Below, piece after piece: positions 44,937 to 55,659 of a stretch of DNA of 64,000 nucleotides; within the stretch, counting starts at the first letter, position 1, and each line of letters starts with the position of its first letter. A program made the translations under genes and the position numbers. This DNA is from Gloeopeniophorella convolvens. Taxonomy: Eukaryota > Basidiomycota > Agaricomycetes > Russulales. The notes beneath the pieces are model-generated. The model did no database searches. It saw only the letters and a program-made list of their open reading frames with translations, and was not told the origin of the DNA. The DNA lies in the NCBI GenBank assembly GCA_022496205.1, contig WTXD01000034.1:124001-188000 (forward strand), written 5' to 3'.

Positions 44937-47188
44937 ATGGAGTCCCCCTTCAACCCCGCCGCAGGTCCCAGTGACCCTTCTCCATATAAATTGAATACAG
45001 CGGCGGCAGAGTTTGCCTCTCAGACCGAGTCGACTCTCTACATGCCGGTGATGCGCCCGCCCACCCCAGCTCCATCTCCACGCCCCGCCTCTCCACCTCC
45101 AGAGACTACCTCGCTAGTTTCTTCGTTTGCACAGTTCACCTCACCTCCATTTTCTGCATCAATCAACGAATTCCAATCTCTGAGCCATTCCTCCCGCCAG
45201 GACTACCTAGCCACGCTGATCGCACACTGCACAGCCCGCGAACTCTTCTTCATATCCACCCGCATCGCACCACTCCTCAAGCGCGACTTCCTCACAGACT
45301 TACCTGTGGAACTGGCACTGCACATACTCAGTTTCATCGACCATCCCCGAACCCTTGCGCGTGTCGCGCGTGTCTCCCGCGGCTGGCACGCTCTCGCCCA
45401 AGACGAACGCGCGTGGTGCGGACTCGCAAGCGCATATCACTTTGATTCTGAGCTCCATGGCCCGCACGAACCAGCGGCAGACGAATATGACGCCCTGGGT
45501 TCTCCACAACTGCACCTTCCCCACTCCCTCGGACTCCCACGCCTGCCACAGCCCCCGCGACCTCTGCAGGCAACGCAGAGTTCGCAAGCACTGTTCAGAT
45601 ACGCCTGGTCAACCCGTACGTGCTATCTCGCCCTTATCTGCTGCTGCGTGCTGATCCGATCTGCAACGTAGTCATCAACTGGAAGCGCGGTGGGCGTTGC
45701 CTGCGCTCGCACCGCATCCCAACGCTCGACCCCGACAGCGGCGTCGTCACCTCTGCCGCGCTCGACGCAGATTGGCTCATCGCAGGTCTCGCAAACAACC
45801 GAATTCAGGTCTTCTCGACGCATACAGGCGCACTCGTACGCACGCTCGTGGGCCACGAGCTCGGTGTCTGGGCAGTCGACCTCGTCTCACGCGGCGGCGC
45901 GCTCGACCCTGCGCACCCGCCACCACCACCGCCGGCTCACCACGGTGGCGGCATCCCGGAGGTGCCATCCGATGGGCCAGGGTTGCTCCAGCACAATCGT
46001 GCGCCCGCGGGTTCGCATATAGTCGACCCGCAGGGGCTCGACCACCTCTTGTCGTCCTCGATGCGTGCCGCGCTGGCGCTCGATGTACCCCACCCTCCTC
46101 CAGGCTCTCAGCTGCCGAGCGGCGAGAGTCCACGCAGCGACGTCTCCGGCGCGACGCGTGGGTGGGGTCAGCCCGGCGCTTTGGTTGTGAGCGGATCGTG
46201 CGACAAAGATGTGCGTGTGTGGGACCTGCGGACCGGGTGCGCGCATTTTCCTCCCCGCTCACCCCTGACTCGGAGCTGATGCTTGACTAGGCTGACGCTG
46301 TATGTCTTGCGCGGACACACGTCGACGGTGCGCTGTCTCAAGGTGCTGCACAACCGGCCTATCGCAGTAAGCGGCTCGCGCGATGGCACGCTGCGCGTAT
46401 GGGACGTACAGCGCGGACGCATGCTGCGCGTGCTGTCCGGGCACGCAGGAAGCGTCCGCTCGCTCGATGTATGCGGGAACCGTGTCGTCAGCGGGAGCTA
46501 CGACTGCTCGTGTCGGGTGCGCTTCCCTTCTGCTCTGCACGAATGTGGCTGCTGACATAAGATCGCGTGGGCAGCTGTGGGACGTCGACACGGGCGAGTG
46601 TCTCCAGGAGTTCAGAGGGCACTTCAACCAGATCTACACCGTCGCCTTTGACGGCGATATCGTTGCATCGGGTGGGCTGGACACGACCGTGCGCGTGTGG
46701 GACGCACACACCGGGTACGCCGGCGACCTCCTGCGCATCTGCAAACACGCTGACATCCCCGCAGACGCTGCATCGCGATGCTCCAGGGCCACACCGCGCT
46801 CGTCTGCTCGCTCCAGCTCGCGCCGCACACGCTCATCACGGGCGGCGCCGACGGGCGCGTGCTCGCGTTCGCGCTGCCCGACCTGCGCGTGCACACGCGC
46901 ATCGCGGCGCACGACTCGTCCGTCACCGCGCTGCAGTTCGACGAGCACTTCCTCGTCACGGGCGGGAACGACGGGCGCGTGCGCCTCTTCGATGCGGGCA
47001 GCGGCGCGTACGTGCGCGACGTGGTCATACAGTGCGAGACGGTGTGGAAGGTCGTGTTCCGGCGCGAGGTGTGCGCGGTCATGTGCCGCCGCGCGGGGAA
47101 GACGACCGTCGAGATCTGGAGCTTTAGACCTGGGGAGGGCCGCGGGCCGCGCGAGATGGTGCGCGTGGCGCCGGAAGTATGTATATGA
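44937..47188 (+). CDS. F-box/WD40 protein, Cdc4/Pop1-like
   Basis: Start MESPFNPAAGPSDPSPYKLN; an F-box, LTDLPVELALHILSFIDHPR TLARVARVSRGWHALAQDER AWCGL (about residues 120-165); then seven or eight WD repeats across six or more exons: GLANNRIQVFSTHTGALVRT LVGHELGVWAVDLV, LVVSGSCDKDVRVWDLRTG, YVLRGHTSTVRCLKVLHNRP IAVSGSRDGTLRVWDVQRGR, MLRVLSGHAGSVRSLDVCGN RVVSGSYDCSCR, LWDVDTGECLQEFRGHFNQI YTVAFDGDIVASGGLDTTVR VWDAHTG, CIAMLQGHTALVCSLQLAPH TLITGGADG and LVTGGNDGRVRLFDAGSG. Members bind Skp1 through the F-box and phosphodegrons through the propeller, targeting cell-cycle regulators to SCF ligase. About 690 residues with a Ser/Pro-rich insert between the first two repeats. The substrate is not predictable. 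Confidence 0.9.
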
Positions 47189-47447
47189 GGCTCCCTCCAT
47201 TCTCTTTTATGTTGGGTGTGTATTTGTACGCGCGAGGACGTTCGTAATCGACCGGAGCCTTCCAATGCGAGCCGGCTGTACTCTACCTTGGCATCGTGCA
47301 ACCGTCTGAATGTTGCATTTCATACCCGAGGACCCACACCCTGACACAACCCCACAAGAGAAAACAAGTTCGAAAAAAACATATCAGAGCCGCGCCGATA
47401 CCGATGTTCTCTGATCGGAGGGCAGACTCGAGAAAAGTAAAAGGCTA

Positions 47448-47521
47448 TGGCCAACGTGGGGATCGAACCCAAGACCTTCGCGTTATTAGCACGACGCTCT
47501 AACCAACTGAGCTAGTCGGCC
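47448..47521 (-). tRNA. tRNA-Ile (AAT), copy 2
   Basis: Minus-strand cloverleaf identical over all 74 bases to the copy at 23669-23742. It lies between the 3' end of the Cdc4-like gene and the 3' end of the membrane protein gene at 48023. Confidence 0.95.
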
Positions 47522-48022
47522 GTTGAAATTAAGTTTGTGCAGAATACTATCGCCACGGACTTTTCGTACCATGTGCTCGCGTGCCAGAACGTCGCGGCGG
47601 TGACTCGACTTACAGTTCCCAATAGTAGCAGATATTCATCGTCGTTGATGCCATGTTGCCACGATAATAATACGTCGGCACAGCCTCTCGTCGGTAAAAT
47701 CGAGTGCCCAGAGTACTAGCTCGTTCTGCACCGCCAAACGCTGATTGTTGGCAGACCCGGGTGTTCAGTGGTCAGGGCCATGAGTCGGGGCTTATCGACC
47801 TCAGCGGCCCGAGACACGGACGGTAGATCTTGTGCCAGGGCAGGGACGCGAGACCCACCATGCATATCTCCGTCAAAAACGCCCACTACGGGGTAGAGGT
47901 CCACATTGAGGTTCAGATAACCTGGATATGAAGTACTCGGTAAGTGCACCCGGAGCGGACACTGAGACCGTCCCGTGCTCGTTTGGGGCGCTGCTCAGCA
48001 CGACGCAACATCACGACGTGAT

Positions 48023-48703
48023 TCAGCCAACCCTATGTGTGTATATATTACTGCTGATGGCGTTGCGTGACGGCCTATGCCTCCGTAAGTACAGGCCCCC
48101 GGCCACAGTCGCAACAACCACGACGAGCACCGCGACGCCGCTTACGACGCCGAGCAGGACAGCATGCGAGTGCGCGTGCGCGCTCGTCGGAGACGGCGAC
48201 GCTGTAGAAGGCGCAGGGGACGATGTCTGCTGGGCTCCGGTTGCCGATAATGTCGGCGTCGGAGGTGCAGGGGACGTCAGGCACGCAACGTCCGTGCCGT
48301 TGCGCACAGTGAACGCGCCCGACGCGGCCTCGCCCGCGCCTCCGAGTTCCGCGACGAGCCTGTACTGCCCTGCCGGCACCGTCACCGCAGCCCACGTCCA
48401 GTTCTGCGCGATCACATCCAGCCCAGCCGCGATGGTGCGCGGCGAAGCGGGCGCCGCGGCAGTGCTCTGGCGCCTGGCGGGTGGGCCGGGCCACCAGGCC
48501 CACGTGGGGCTGGCGGGGGTCGGGGTGGTGGGTGGGAGCGGTGCGCTGGCATTGGTGATCGCAAGGTTGAAGAGGAGACCTTGGCCGGTGTAGTGCCATG
48601 TGATGTTTGTGGTGTTGCACGTAAACATGTTGCTCACGGACCCAAAAGTAAAGTTGGGTGAGAAGGAGTCGGGGAACGAGGAAGGGAAGCTCCAGCTCGC
48701 CAT
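48023..48703 (-). CDS. Single-pass membrane protein (copy 2 of pair)
   Basis: Reads MASWSFPSSFPDSFSPNFTF, GSVSNMFTCNTTNITWHYTG QGLLFNLAITNASAPLPPTT, NWTWAAVTVPAGQYRLVAEL, a Ser/Pro stalk, the membrane helix AVLLGVVSGVAVLVVVVATV AGGLYLRRHRPSRNAISSN and a tail ending IYTHRVG. It matches the gene at 22729-23351 across the domain ('C-T-T-x-I-x-W-x-Y-T-G', 'NWTW-AVTVP-GQY'), helix and final 'N-x-YT-R' tail. Compared with copy 1 it carries about 35 extra residues (PPTTPTPASPTWAWWPGPPA...) where copy 1 has only a short loop; this is GC-rich and may be an insertion or unspliced intron. No signal peptide is visible, so a 5' exon may be missing. Confidence 0.65.
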   Translation of the reverse strand: MASWSFPSSFPDSFSPNFTFGSVSNMFTCNTTNITWHYTGQGLLFNLAITNASAPLPPTTPTPASPTWAWWPGPPARRQSTAAAPASPRTIAAGLDVIAQNWTWAAVTVPAGQYRLVAELGGAGEAASGAFTVRNGTDVACLTSPAPPTPTLSATGAQQTSSPAPSTASPSPTSAHAHSHAVLLGVVSGVAVLVVVVATVAGGLYLRRHRPSRNAISSNIYTHRVG

Positions 48704-50272
48704 GAGGAGCTGTGTGAGGCGGTCTAATACCTGTATGCGTGAAGGTCACTACGTTGAGCAAACGTTGAATGAGGAAGTTACCACATACCAGCAATCTCGT
48801 TGGCGAATGCTTGATATGTACAGACTTGCCGGTGCTTGTAGGCGCACTTAGAGAAAATATAACGTAGCGGCCCGGAAGCGTGAATATCGTCGAGCCAACG
48901 AGATACGATCCAATGTTTTTACGATGCGGAGCAGGTGGAGGGACGAGGTGAGCACATCTACGACTTGGAGACGCGTAGGGGCCAAATGCACATTCCGATT
49001 AATTATATGCGTCTTTCGGGCCTTGAAGCTTTGGCGTCAGATCAAATTTCGGGCGTGTTCTTCCCAACATCAAGTAGCAGAGTCCAGTTCGGAACAACTG
49101 GCGGAGATGTCAAGCCCTCGGTGCGGGAAGTGTGAGAATGTGTGTCGACGTTGCTGTGGGAGTTTGTCATTAGCCAGCCTTGCTCGATCATATTCAACGA
49201 GGTTCATAAACCTCTCTTAGGCCACATCAGGACCACTTCGAAGGCCAAGACTGACCGAGCCATCTGTCTCAAACTGAGGAAGCCACATGATGGTTGATTT
49301 CCAGATAGGCTACAAGGCGCCAATTTCCGATAGTGAGTGGCTGTGAAGATATACTCAGGGTGACGTACATTCACAAGGTACAGCAGACCTGAACGACAGA
49401 TGAATCTGTTCGGAACACACGGTGGAATAGGTGCATGTGCAACCATCAGCTCGAATAAGCCGCGAGTCCATGCAGATTGAAGACGTAGGTATGAAGTCTA
49501 GGCAGCAGCATTAAGTGATGTGGGAGCGTCATAGCATTATGATCATGTCGCCGAAAGGGTTCAAGTTGAAAAAGACGTTCAAGATGCGTGAAGTTGTCGA
49601 TGAGGCACAAGAGTTGTCATAGTCGCTAGTATCTCGAACCAGCTCGAACCCCACAACGGTGGCTATGGTTATGTAAGCGCGTCTCTGGCGGGCAAACCGG
49701 CCACCGGCCACCGGCCAAGGCCGAAGCCGGAGCCGGAGCTGACAGTGAGCCCCACAGTTCAAGTCCAGCCAGACCTGGCACGATCTAGTCTCCTAAAGCA
49801 GACTTTAGTAACGGAAGACAGTCGTTCCGTTATAAGGGCACGATCACTCTGCAGTTGAGTACTTGAGTCTTGACTAGGCTGATGAACGTTGAGGAATCAC
49901 CCCACAGGACTCCCTGGATGGACCGAGACCAGGTTGAACATCTTGTAATCCTCATGTCTGCAGCGGCCCGTTTATCTTTATCAGACGACATCGCTGCGGA
50001 ACGGCACGCGTGTTCAACGTTCGCAGCTGGCGCTCAAGCGCTCAAGGCCTCACTGCTTGCGTCACCTTCGAGCATCTTCTGATCAGACTTCTGCATTACC
50101 TTCGGGCATCGCCTTGCATCGCTCGCTTAATGGCCCTCCTACACTGCTGTGCACGGGGTCAGCGACTGGATCATATAACACATCCTCGAAGTTGGAGTGG
50201 AGTTCGTACCTCCATCACCCCGAGATCTGCCAACCTGGTGCATTTAGCAAGCTTTCAATTTTCGAATCATAC
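48704..50272. other. Intergenic, no gene supported
   Basis: 1.57 kb. Upstream region of the minus-strand membrane gene, then sequence leading to family member C. Short frames only. A short run of CCGGCCA-type repeats lies near 49690-49720. No RNA gene seen. Confidence 0.4.
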
Positions 50273-51649
50273 ATGCTCGTATCCCCATTGATTGCCCAGT
50301 CTCATCCTACAGACCCGTATGCGGACGGGTTTTCCCTCTCCAGTGTCGCGGCTGCCGATGGAGATGATTTCGAATCATTCAGTCCTCCACAAGGGTCTCC
50401 CGCCTCGCCAGGGGTGCCGTCCAGCGGAGCTACTTCGTCGTATTCTGCTGCATACACCGTGAGGTCGGTGAATTCCGTGAAGAGTCGCAAGAACATCCTC
50501 TATCCCCGCCGCGACCGTCTTCGGGAAAGTCTGGCAATGAACTCCCCGCAGTTGCACAACACATATGATGACGTCAATCACGAGCCGTCGGGGGCAACGG
50601 CAACTCTTGCCGACCTCGAGAGGTGGCGCCTCTCCGCGCGACCAGGCCCTCCCGAAAGACCGCAGATTGCCAATCTTGGGGAGGTACGCATTACATGTTG
50701 AGTGCCTGTCTGGCCCCTGTGAAAACCATAGTCGGCTAGTGCGTGACGCGGGCGCTCAAAGCCGTTTTCCAAGGATCCAGTACTGATCTGGATAATGTCG
50801 GGTCCAGTCTTGAGAGGGCTGGTGTAACTCTACGAAGAATGTGTCAGGCTGACAAGGTATGTGTGTACTGAATCACTGTTTGACAATGACGAACATCCCT
50901 TCAGGTTGACCCCGACACCTCTGAAGGATATCTCGTGCAACGCTATGCTGATGCTATACTGGCCATATACGATGCGGCCATGGCGAACAAAGAATTTGGC
51001 TTGCAGTTGTTTGAAGGATCTTGTGCTGCTTTGGCAGAGTGCGTCTCTTATGCGCCCGTTATCAATGTCAGCTCACCGAGAAATTAGCACCCTAGAGAAG
51101 GCCTACCGTTACTTCCACGAACCAGAAACGGAGCTGCCGCGTCCGAAGCAGATCGATGCAGCTGACACAAAGTTATTTCAAGAGTACGTTATATCAGCAT
51201 CTTGCAACTCGGACCTAAACGGCGCGCTTGAGAAGGCGGCAGTATGTGCCCCTGACCTCTCCGTATGATCGATGTGTTGACATCCAAATTATGTACAGGT
51301 TGCCTTGAGGACCATCGACATGATGAGGACGACAAAGCTCACGTCATTCTCTGAGACCCAGCAGGATGGTGGCACACAGCGTTCCCGTGATCAGGAGTCG
51401 CGGGGGCGCTCGGGAACTATCACCCAACAGACAGTCTCCATGTCTTTCCCCCTTCAAGCCCAGAAAGATGCGCGCCAGGCGCTGCAAGCGATGCGTACCT
51501 CGCAGGTAGAGGCGCTCGAGAACGATCTCGCTCGTTTGCGCTTTTTCATCTGGCGAGTTGTCAACCCTGTCGCAAAGAACGAACTCCAAGCTATTGTGGA
51601 GGAGGTTTTACCGCATTATCACGTCCACCTTGTTCGCGAGGATGCATGA
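50273..51649 (+). CDS. Family member C (unknown family, best-preserved copy)
   Basis: Five exons splice cleanly in phase: 50273-50683, 50740-50856, 50905-51038, 51088-51241 and 51299-51649, about 390 residues. Exon 1: GFSLSSVAAADGDDFESFSP, then SAAYTVRSVNSVKSRKNILY PRRDRLRE. Exon 2: CVTRALKAVFQGSSTDLDNV GSSLERAGVTLRRMCQADK. Exon 3: DPDTSEGYLVQRYADAILAI YDAAMANKEFGLQLFEGSCA ALAE. Exon 4: DTLEKAYRYFHEPETELPRP KQIDAADTKLFQEYVISASC. Exon 5: VALRTIDMMRTTKLTSF and the C-terminal helix VEALENDLARLRFFIWRVVN PVAKNELQAIVEEVLPHYHV. The basic serine motif, the LERAG helix and the C-terminal helix recur in B and D. No known domain; a soluble, mainly helical protein with a disordered N-terminus. Function unknown. 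Confidence 0.75.
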
Positions 51650-52093
51650 AGGATTGGATCCTAGGATTTGTATCATCCTAGCCCATTACGCACCATGAAA
51701 AATGTTAGTGCATGTCAGCCTGGGCCCCGCGCGGTTGCGCAGGTTGCCGGGCGGTCTTTAGGACGCGGGAACGACTTACTTAATCCACACATAGTAGTTG
51801 CCATTGCCATCTGTGGGTCATTGTCTGCTACTTCTAGTTGCGAGGCTATATCACAATGCTATACTGGACGGACAGTTCCCACATTCGACATCGAGGCCAT
51901 GGCAGCGCTACTGAGGAGCTCAGTGGCACCTCTGAGGGGCTCAAGCGCCTGATTCGGACCCTCCAAGCAAGCGCCTTTCGACGCTTCCTGGAGTTGCTCT
52001 CAGGTGAACTGTGCAGTGTGCACTGCTTTCATAGCCCCGTCGTCTGTACTTATAGCTCTGATCAATTCTTTGTACAGCGTCCCACTTTTGACC

Positions 52094-53499
52094 ATGTCTC
52101 CCTATTTCTTGCGAGAAACTCCACGCGCACTGCCTCCATTAGGGCCTGCCCCTGCGAAGTCCCCCATCGTCCCCCATCATCCGAAAATTCGCAGAGCGCA
52201 CAGCGAGTCATCCATCGCGATATACGCGTATATGCCCCGATCAAACGTCTCCACGCCCCAGTTCTCCCCCGACAGACTACCCTTCGACTCTCCGCAGATC
52301 ATCGCAGATAGCCTGGTTCTCGGGCCGAATTCCGTCTCGAACACGTCGTCCTCGATGAGCTACTCCGTCCGGACGGTGAACTCGCGCAAGAGCCGCATGA
52401 GCTATTTCTTCTCGCGCCAGAAGTTTAGACTCGGCACTTCGAAGTTGACATCGCCTCCGTTCACGGCCTCTCTTCTCCCAGAGGGAAAGGTCTCACAGGC
52501 GGTCCGACAGTCCTCACTACCACTGGTACCTGGACAACCCGCTGCAAGTGACACGCCCCCATCTTATATGCAGCTCCCTGGCGACGGAGAGGTGCATCAT
52601 CTCTACAAAGTTTGATCCGCTCCTTCTGACCTAGCGATGAAGCGGGTAATGTTAGCTGTTGCAAGCACTTGGAACAACTCCACTACTGAAGAGCCTATTA
52701 GAATCGTAGGAAGACGTCTGGAAAGAGCCGGTCAAGCATTACTAGGGATGTGGCACCTGGAAGAGGTATGGTTTACACGGTCGCGATATCGAGGTGCTGA
52801 CTAGTGCTAGTTCTCCCCTGATGGCCAAAGTGAAGGGCCGAAAATGCACCTGGCACAACATTATGCGGAGGTTCTACTTTCTGTGCACGGGGAACTCGTC
52901 ACTTGTAACATTGGTTCCGGAGGTAGCCCGTTGTTAAAGGAGCTCGACGCGCCGACAGAAGCCTTGGTTGAGTGCGTGCAGCCCTTCCTACGTGCGAGCC
53001 TGACTTTGCTCATGAGCCGTTTCAGTGCGTTCGAGAAGGCGCGAGAGTCCTTGTCAAGGCCTCCGGATTGTATGCGCACACCACAATATGTTCCTCTCAT
53101 CGATTCCACGCTGTTCCGTTGCCTGGTGGTGACCATCCTGAGGCGGCTTTCTCTGAGCGATGCGTTGAATAAGTTCATGGTGAGCTTGATCACTCAATAA
53201 CACATGCGGAATCGAAACGACGCCTCTGGTGACCCTAGATTACCTTGGGAATGATCAAACGCGCGGGCGTTCCCACTGGTCCCAGCCTCCTTTTTCCACC
53301 TCAAATAGTACCACAACTGGGGTACGAGTACGAATCGCTACGCGACCTTAGCGTCGTCGAAGGAGACAAGCTCCGCGAGGACCTCCTTTCATTGAGACTC
53401 CTTATTTTTCAGACGCGAGACGAAACTGCCAAGAAGGAGATGCAGTCCATTATTGAGGAAACGCTGCCTGCGCGCGAGGTAGCGCAACTGATGTTGTGA
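52094..53499 (+). CDS. Family member D (unknown family, possible frame break)
   Basis: Tandem to C. Exon 1 starts MSPYFLRETPRALPPLGPAP and holds the family motif SMSYSVRTVNSRKSRMSYFF SRQKFRLGT. Later exons: MKRVMLAVASTWNNSTTEEP IRIVGRRLERAGQALLGMWH, then FSPDGQSEGPKMHLAQHYAE VLLSVHGELV, DAFEKARESLSRPPDCMRTP QYVPLIDSTLFRCLVVTILR RLSLSDALNKFM, and a last exon ITLGMIKRAGVPTGPSLLF ending KLREDLLSLRLLIFQTRDET AKKEMQSIIEETLPAREVAQ. The introns after 'LEE' and inside the 'VE/DAFEKA' codon sit at the same places as in C. The junction after exon 1 (about 52600-52637) has no donor and acceptor that agree in phase, so a small mutation may have broken this copy there. Confidence 0.6.
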
Positions 53500-53961
53500 T
53501 TGATCACGCGGGATAACATGCCGTATACCAAGCGTGTTTTCGCGCATCCGCACACCCTTCGCCATCGGCTGGACGCCGCGAGCCACGTCCCGCGTGATGA
53601 TCCTTGGTGGCCTTCGAGTCTGACGCGATGGGATCACCGCTGCTTCGTATCTACCCGTATTCGTTGCTTTGCATGCCCGGGCAGGCGTCGGACTTGATTT
53701 ATCGATAACTCTTCGAGCAAGTACTCTACATGACCATGGCCTCTGGCGCGCGCATCTCGAGCGGTCGTTTGGTGGGCTGCGAGCCCTTGACGGGGAGCCA
53801 CCTCCATATTACTCAGACTATACCGGGGGTTGTGGGACATCGGAATATATGGGATTGGCTGGAGAAGGTCGTACGTGTGCAAAGTTGGATCTATTGTGAC
53901 ACAAAGCAAGAGGAAGAACGGGACGCATACAGTCAGCAGACAACGAACGGGCTATTGAGAA
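53500..53961. other. Intergenic between convergent genes
   Basis: About 460 bases separating the ends of family member D (+) and RPB7 (-). Nothing recognised. Confidence 0.4.
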
Positions 53962-54752
53962 CTATTCAATCACGCCCAGGTGGTCCTCCTTGATCGTCCC
54001 TATCGCGAACTGCAGCGACAGTCAGTCAAGCACGGGTCAGAATGACGTGAACGTACAATCTCTGTCGCGTCCACGCGCGTTCCGATGATTTTTATGCGAA
54101 TTTTCGTGTTGTGCTCGATAACCTGCGAAAGCAGAGTACGTCAGTGGGGACGACTGTGACGAGAGCTGGGCACCTACCTGGTCCTGCGAGGTATAGCACG
54201 GTGGGTTCGACGTCGGATCATATTTCAGGTCGGGGTGAAGAAGCTGGGAACCGAGCTATCAGAGCTCCGCAGGGGAATGGAGGTAGTTGCCCAAAGCCGT
54301 AGGCGCGTCACACACCTGCTGCGAGACGAAGCAGTTCAGCGGGCCTACTTCCGCGAAAATGCCCATCTACGCGAGTCAGGAAGGCGGTCCAAATACAAAC
54401 CATTGTTTACGCACCCGTGTGATGTTGTGCACCACGCCGTCGACGACCTCCCCCTTGAAAGGCTTGAAGACGATGGCGCGGTAGCGCGTCACGAACTCAG
54501 CCTGCCCGTTCCCCGAAATCACCATGCCCTTGCCAATGTCGGAGATAGAGACGACCGCGATTATGAACCCGAACTGGCCAGAGCAGGTGCCCTCGACGTC
54601 CGAATAGAGCTTCGACTCGAGGTACTGCAGCATGCGTGGGCCGAAGTACGACGGGTGCAGCATGATGGTGTGCGTCAGCTCTTTCTGCGGATAAGTGGTC
54701 ATTGACCTGGTGCAAGCCGTGTTTTTCGAAGAATAATTACGATGAAGAACAT
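53962..54752 (-). CDS. RPB7: RNA polymerase II subunit Rpb7
   Basis: The first exon is only 12 bases (54752-54741) and encodes M-F-F-I; a 56-base intron joins it to KELTHTIMLHPSYFGPRMLQ YLESKLYSDVEGTCSGQFGF IIAVVSISDIGKGMVISGNG. Next come AEFVTRYRAIVFKPFKGEVV DGVVHN, MGIFAEVGPLNCFVSQ, LKYDPTSNPPCYTSQDQ and VIEHNTKIRIKIIGTRVDAT EI, ending FAIGTIKEDHLGVIE. These match the RNP-like tip domain (HPSYFGPR, FKPFKGEVVDG) and the OB domain (VGPLNCFVS, IGTIKEDHLG) of Rpb7, which with Rpb4 forms the stalk of Pol II. About 175 residues, the usual length. Confidence 0.95.
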
Positions 54753-55659
54753 CGCGGGCAAGGGGGGTCGCCTTAAGATGGCGTCGACGTCTTGAGCTTC
54801 GTCGTAAGATCAAGACTTGAAGTGACCAAGCTTGCCGTCTGCCACAGTGGAGCAGCTGAAAGACACCCGGACCGCCCGAGCCCCGCCGGTGTTCCCAGGC
54901 TCGACAGCGCTTGGCTCTTCGTCACTGGCTTCGAGTTCTCTGCTCTTGCCACAATATCACGTTGGGCCCCGCAAAGTGCCCATCAGACAACCATATGTTC
55001 AAAGTGGTGCCCATAGCACTGCGTTTCCTGCAGCGAGGCAGCTGGAAAAACTTGTACTGATCCACCTCGTAGGAATGGCTTAAATTGACATATTCACTTG
55101 GAGACGGCAGCCGCACCTTGGCGGCACACAGGAACAACTTCGATCGATAGGTACGCTGAGGGGGACCTTGCCACCATATATGATTTGTGCCATGCGCACA
55201 GAGAACCCGCCCACAGCGTCTTTGGACTTCAGGAGGGTGGCGCAGCGCCTACGATCATTGCGTGCAGCTGCACGCGGCTGCTACTGCTGCTGGCGGGCAG
55301 ACTCGTTAGTAAGTCTCCAAGAGGTCTCATCACGAGAATTCGAAGCCTTCTACTCGACACTGTGCCGATGTGCCAACTTCGAACTAGCGACTAGGGGCCC
55401 ATCACACCATGACTACGGTGCTTTGGCGTTCCACAGATCACGCGTAACACACCAAGTACACTAGTTAAAACTCTCATCGTGTTGGCATCAATGCAGCGAC
55501 CCCGTGGATACGTGAGACCATAAACTTCTCTTTAGGTTAACGTTCCGCCACCCTCCCCCTTTCCCATCCTGTCCTGGGTCCATCTCTGAAGTCCATCATG
55601 TCTCACCGGAGGTATTGAAGCTGAAGCTCGACGCGGAAGCCCGTGCGCGGCCATCACGG
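54753..55659. other. Intergenic, no gene seen
   Basis: About 900 bases including the RPB7 promoter and the FunK1 kinase 3' flank. The frames at 54792-55083 and 55098-55464 lack any motif. Confidence 0.4.

Noticed and set aside
46383..47309. 308-residue plus-strand frame rich in Arg/Ser and a minus-strand frame in the same place
   Set aside because: Out-of-frame readings of the WD40 repeats of the Cdc4-like gene.
50950..50980. Short match between 50951-50972 and 26271-26290 (words around 'tatactggccatat')
   Set aside because: Only about 15 bases, coding on one side and noncoding on the other, so likely chance.
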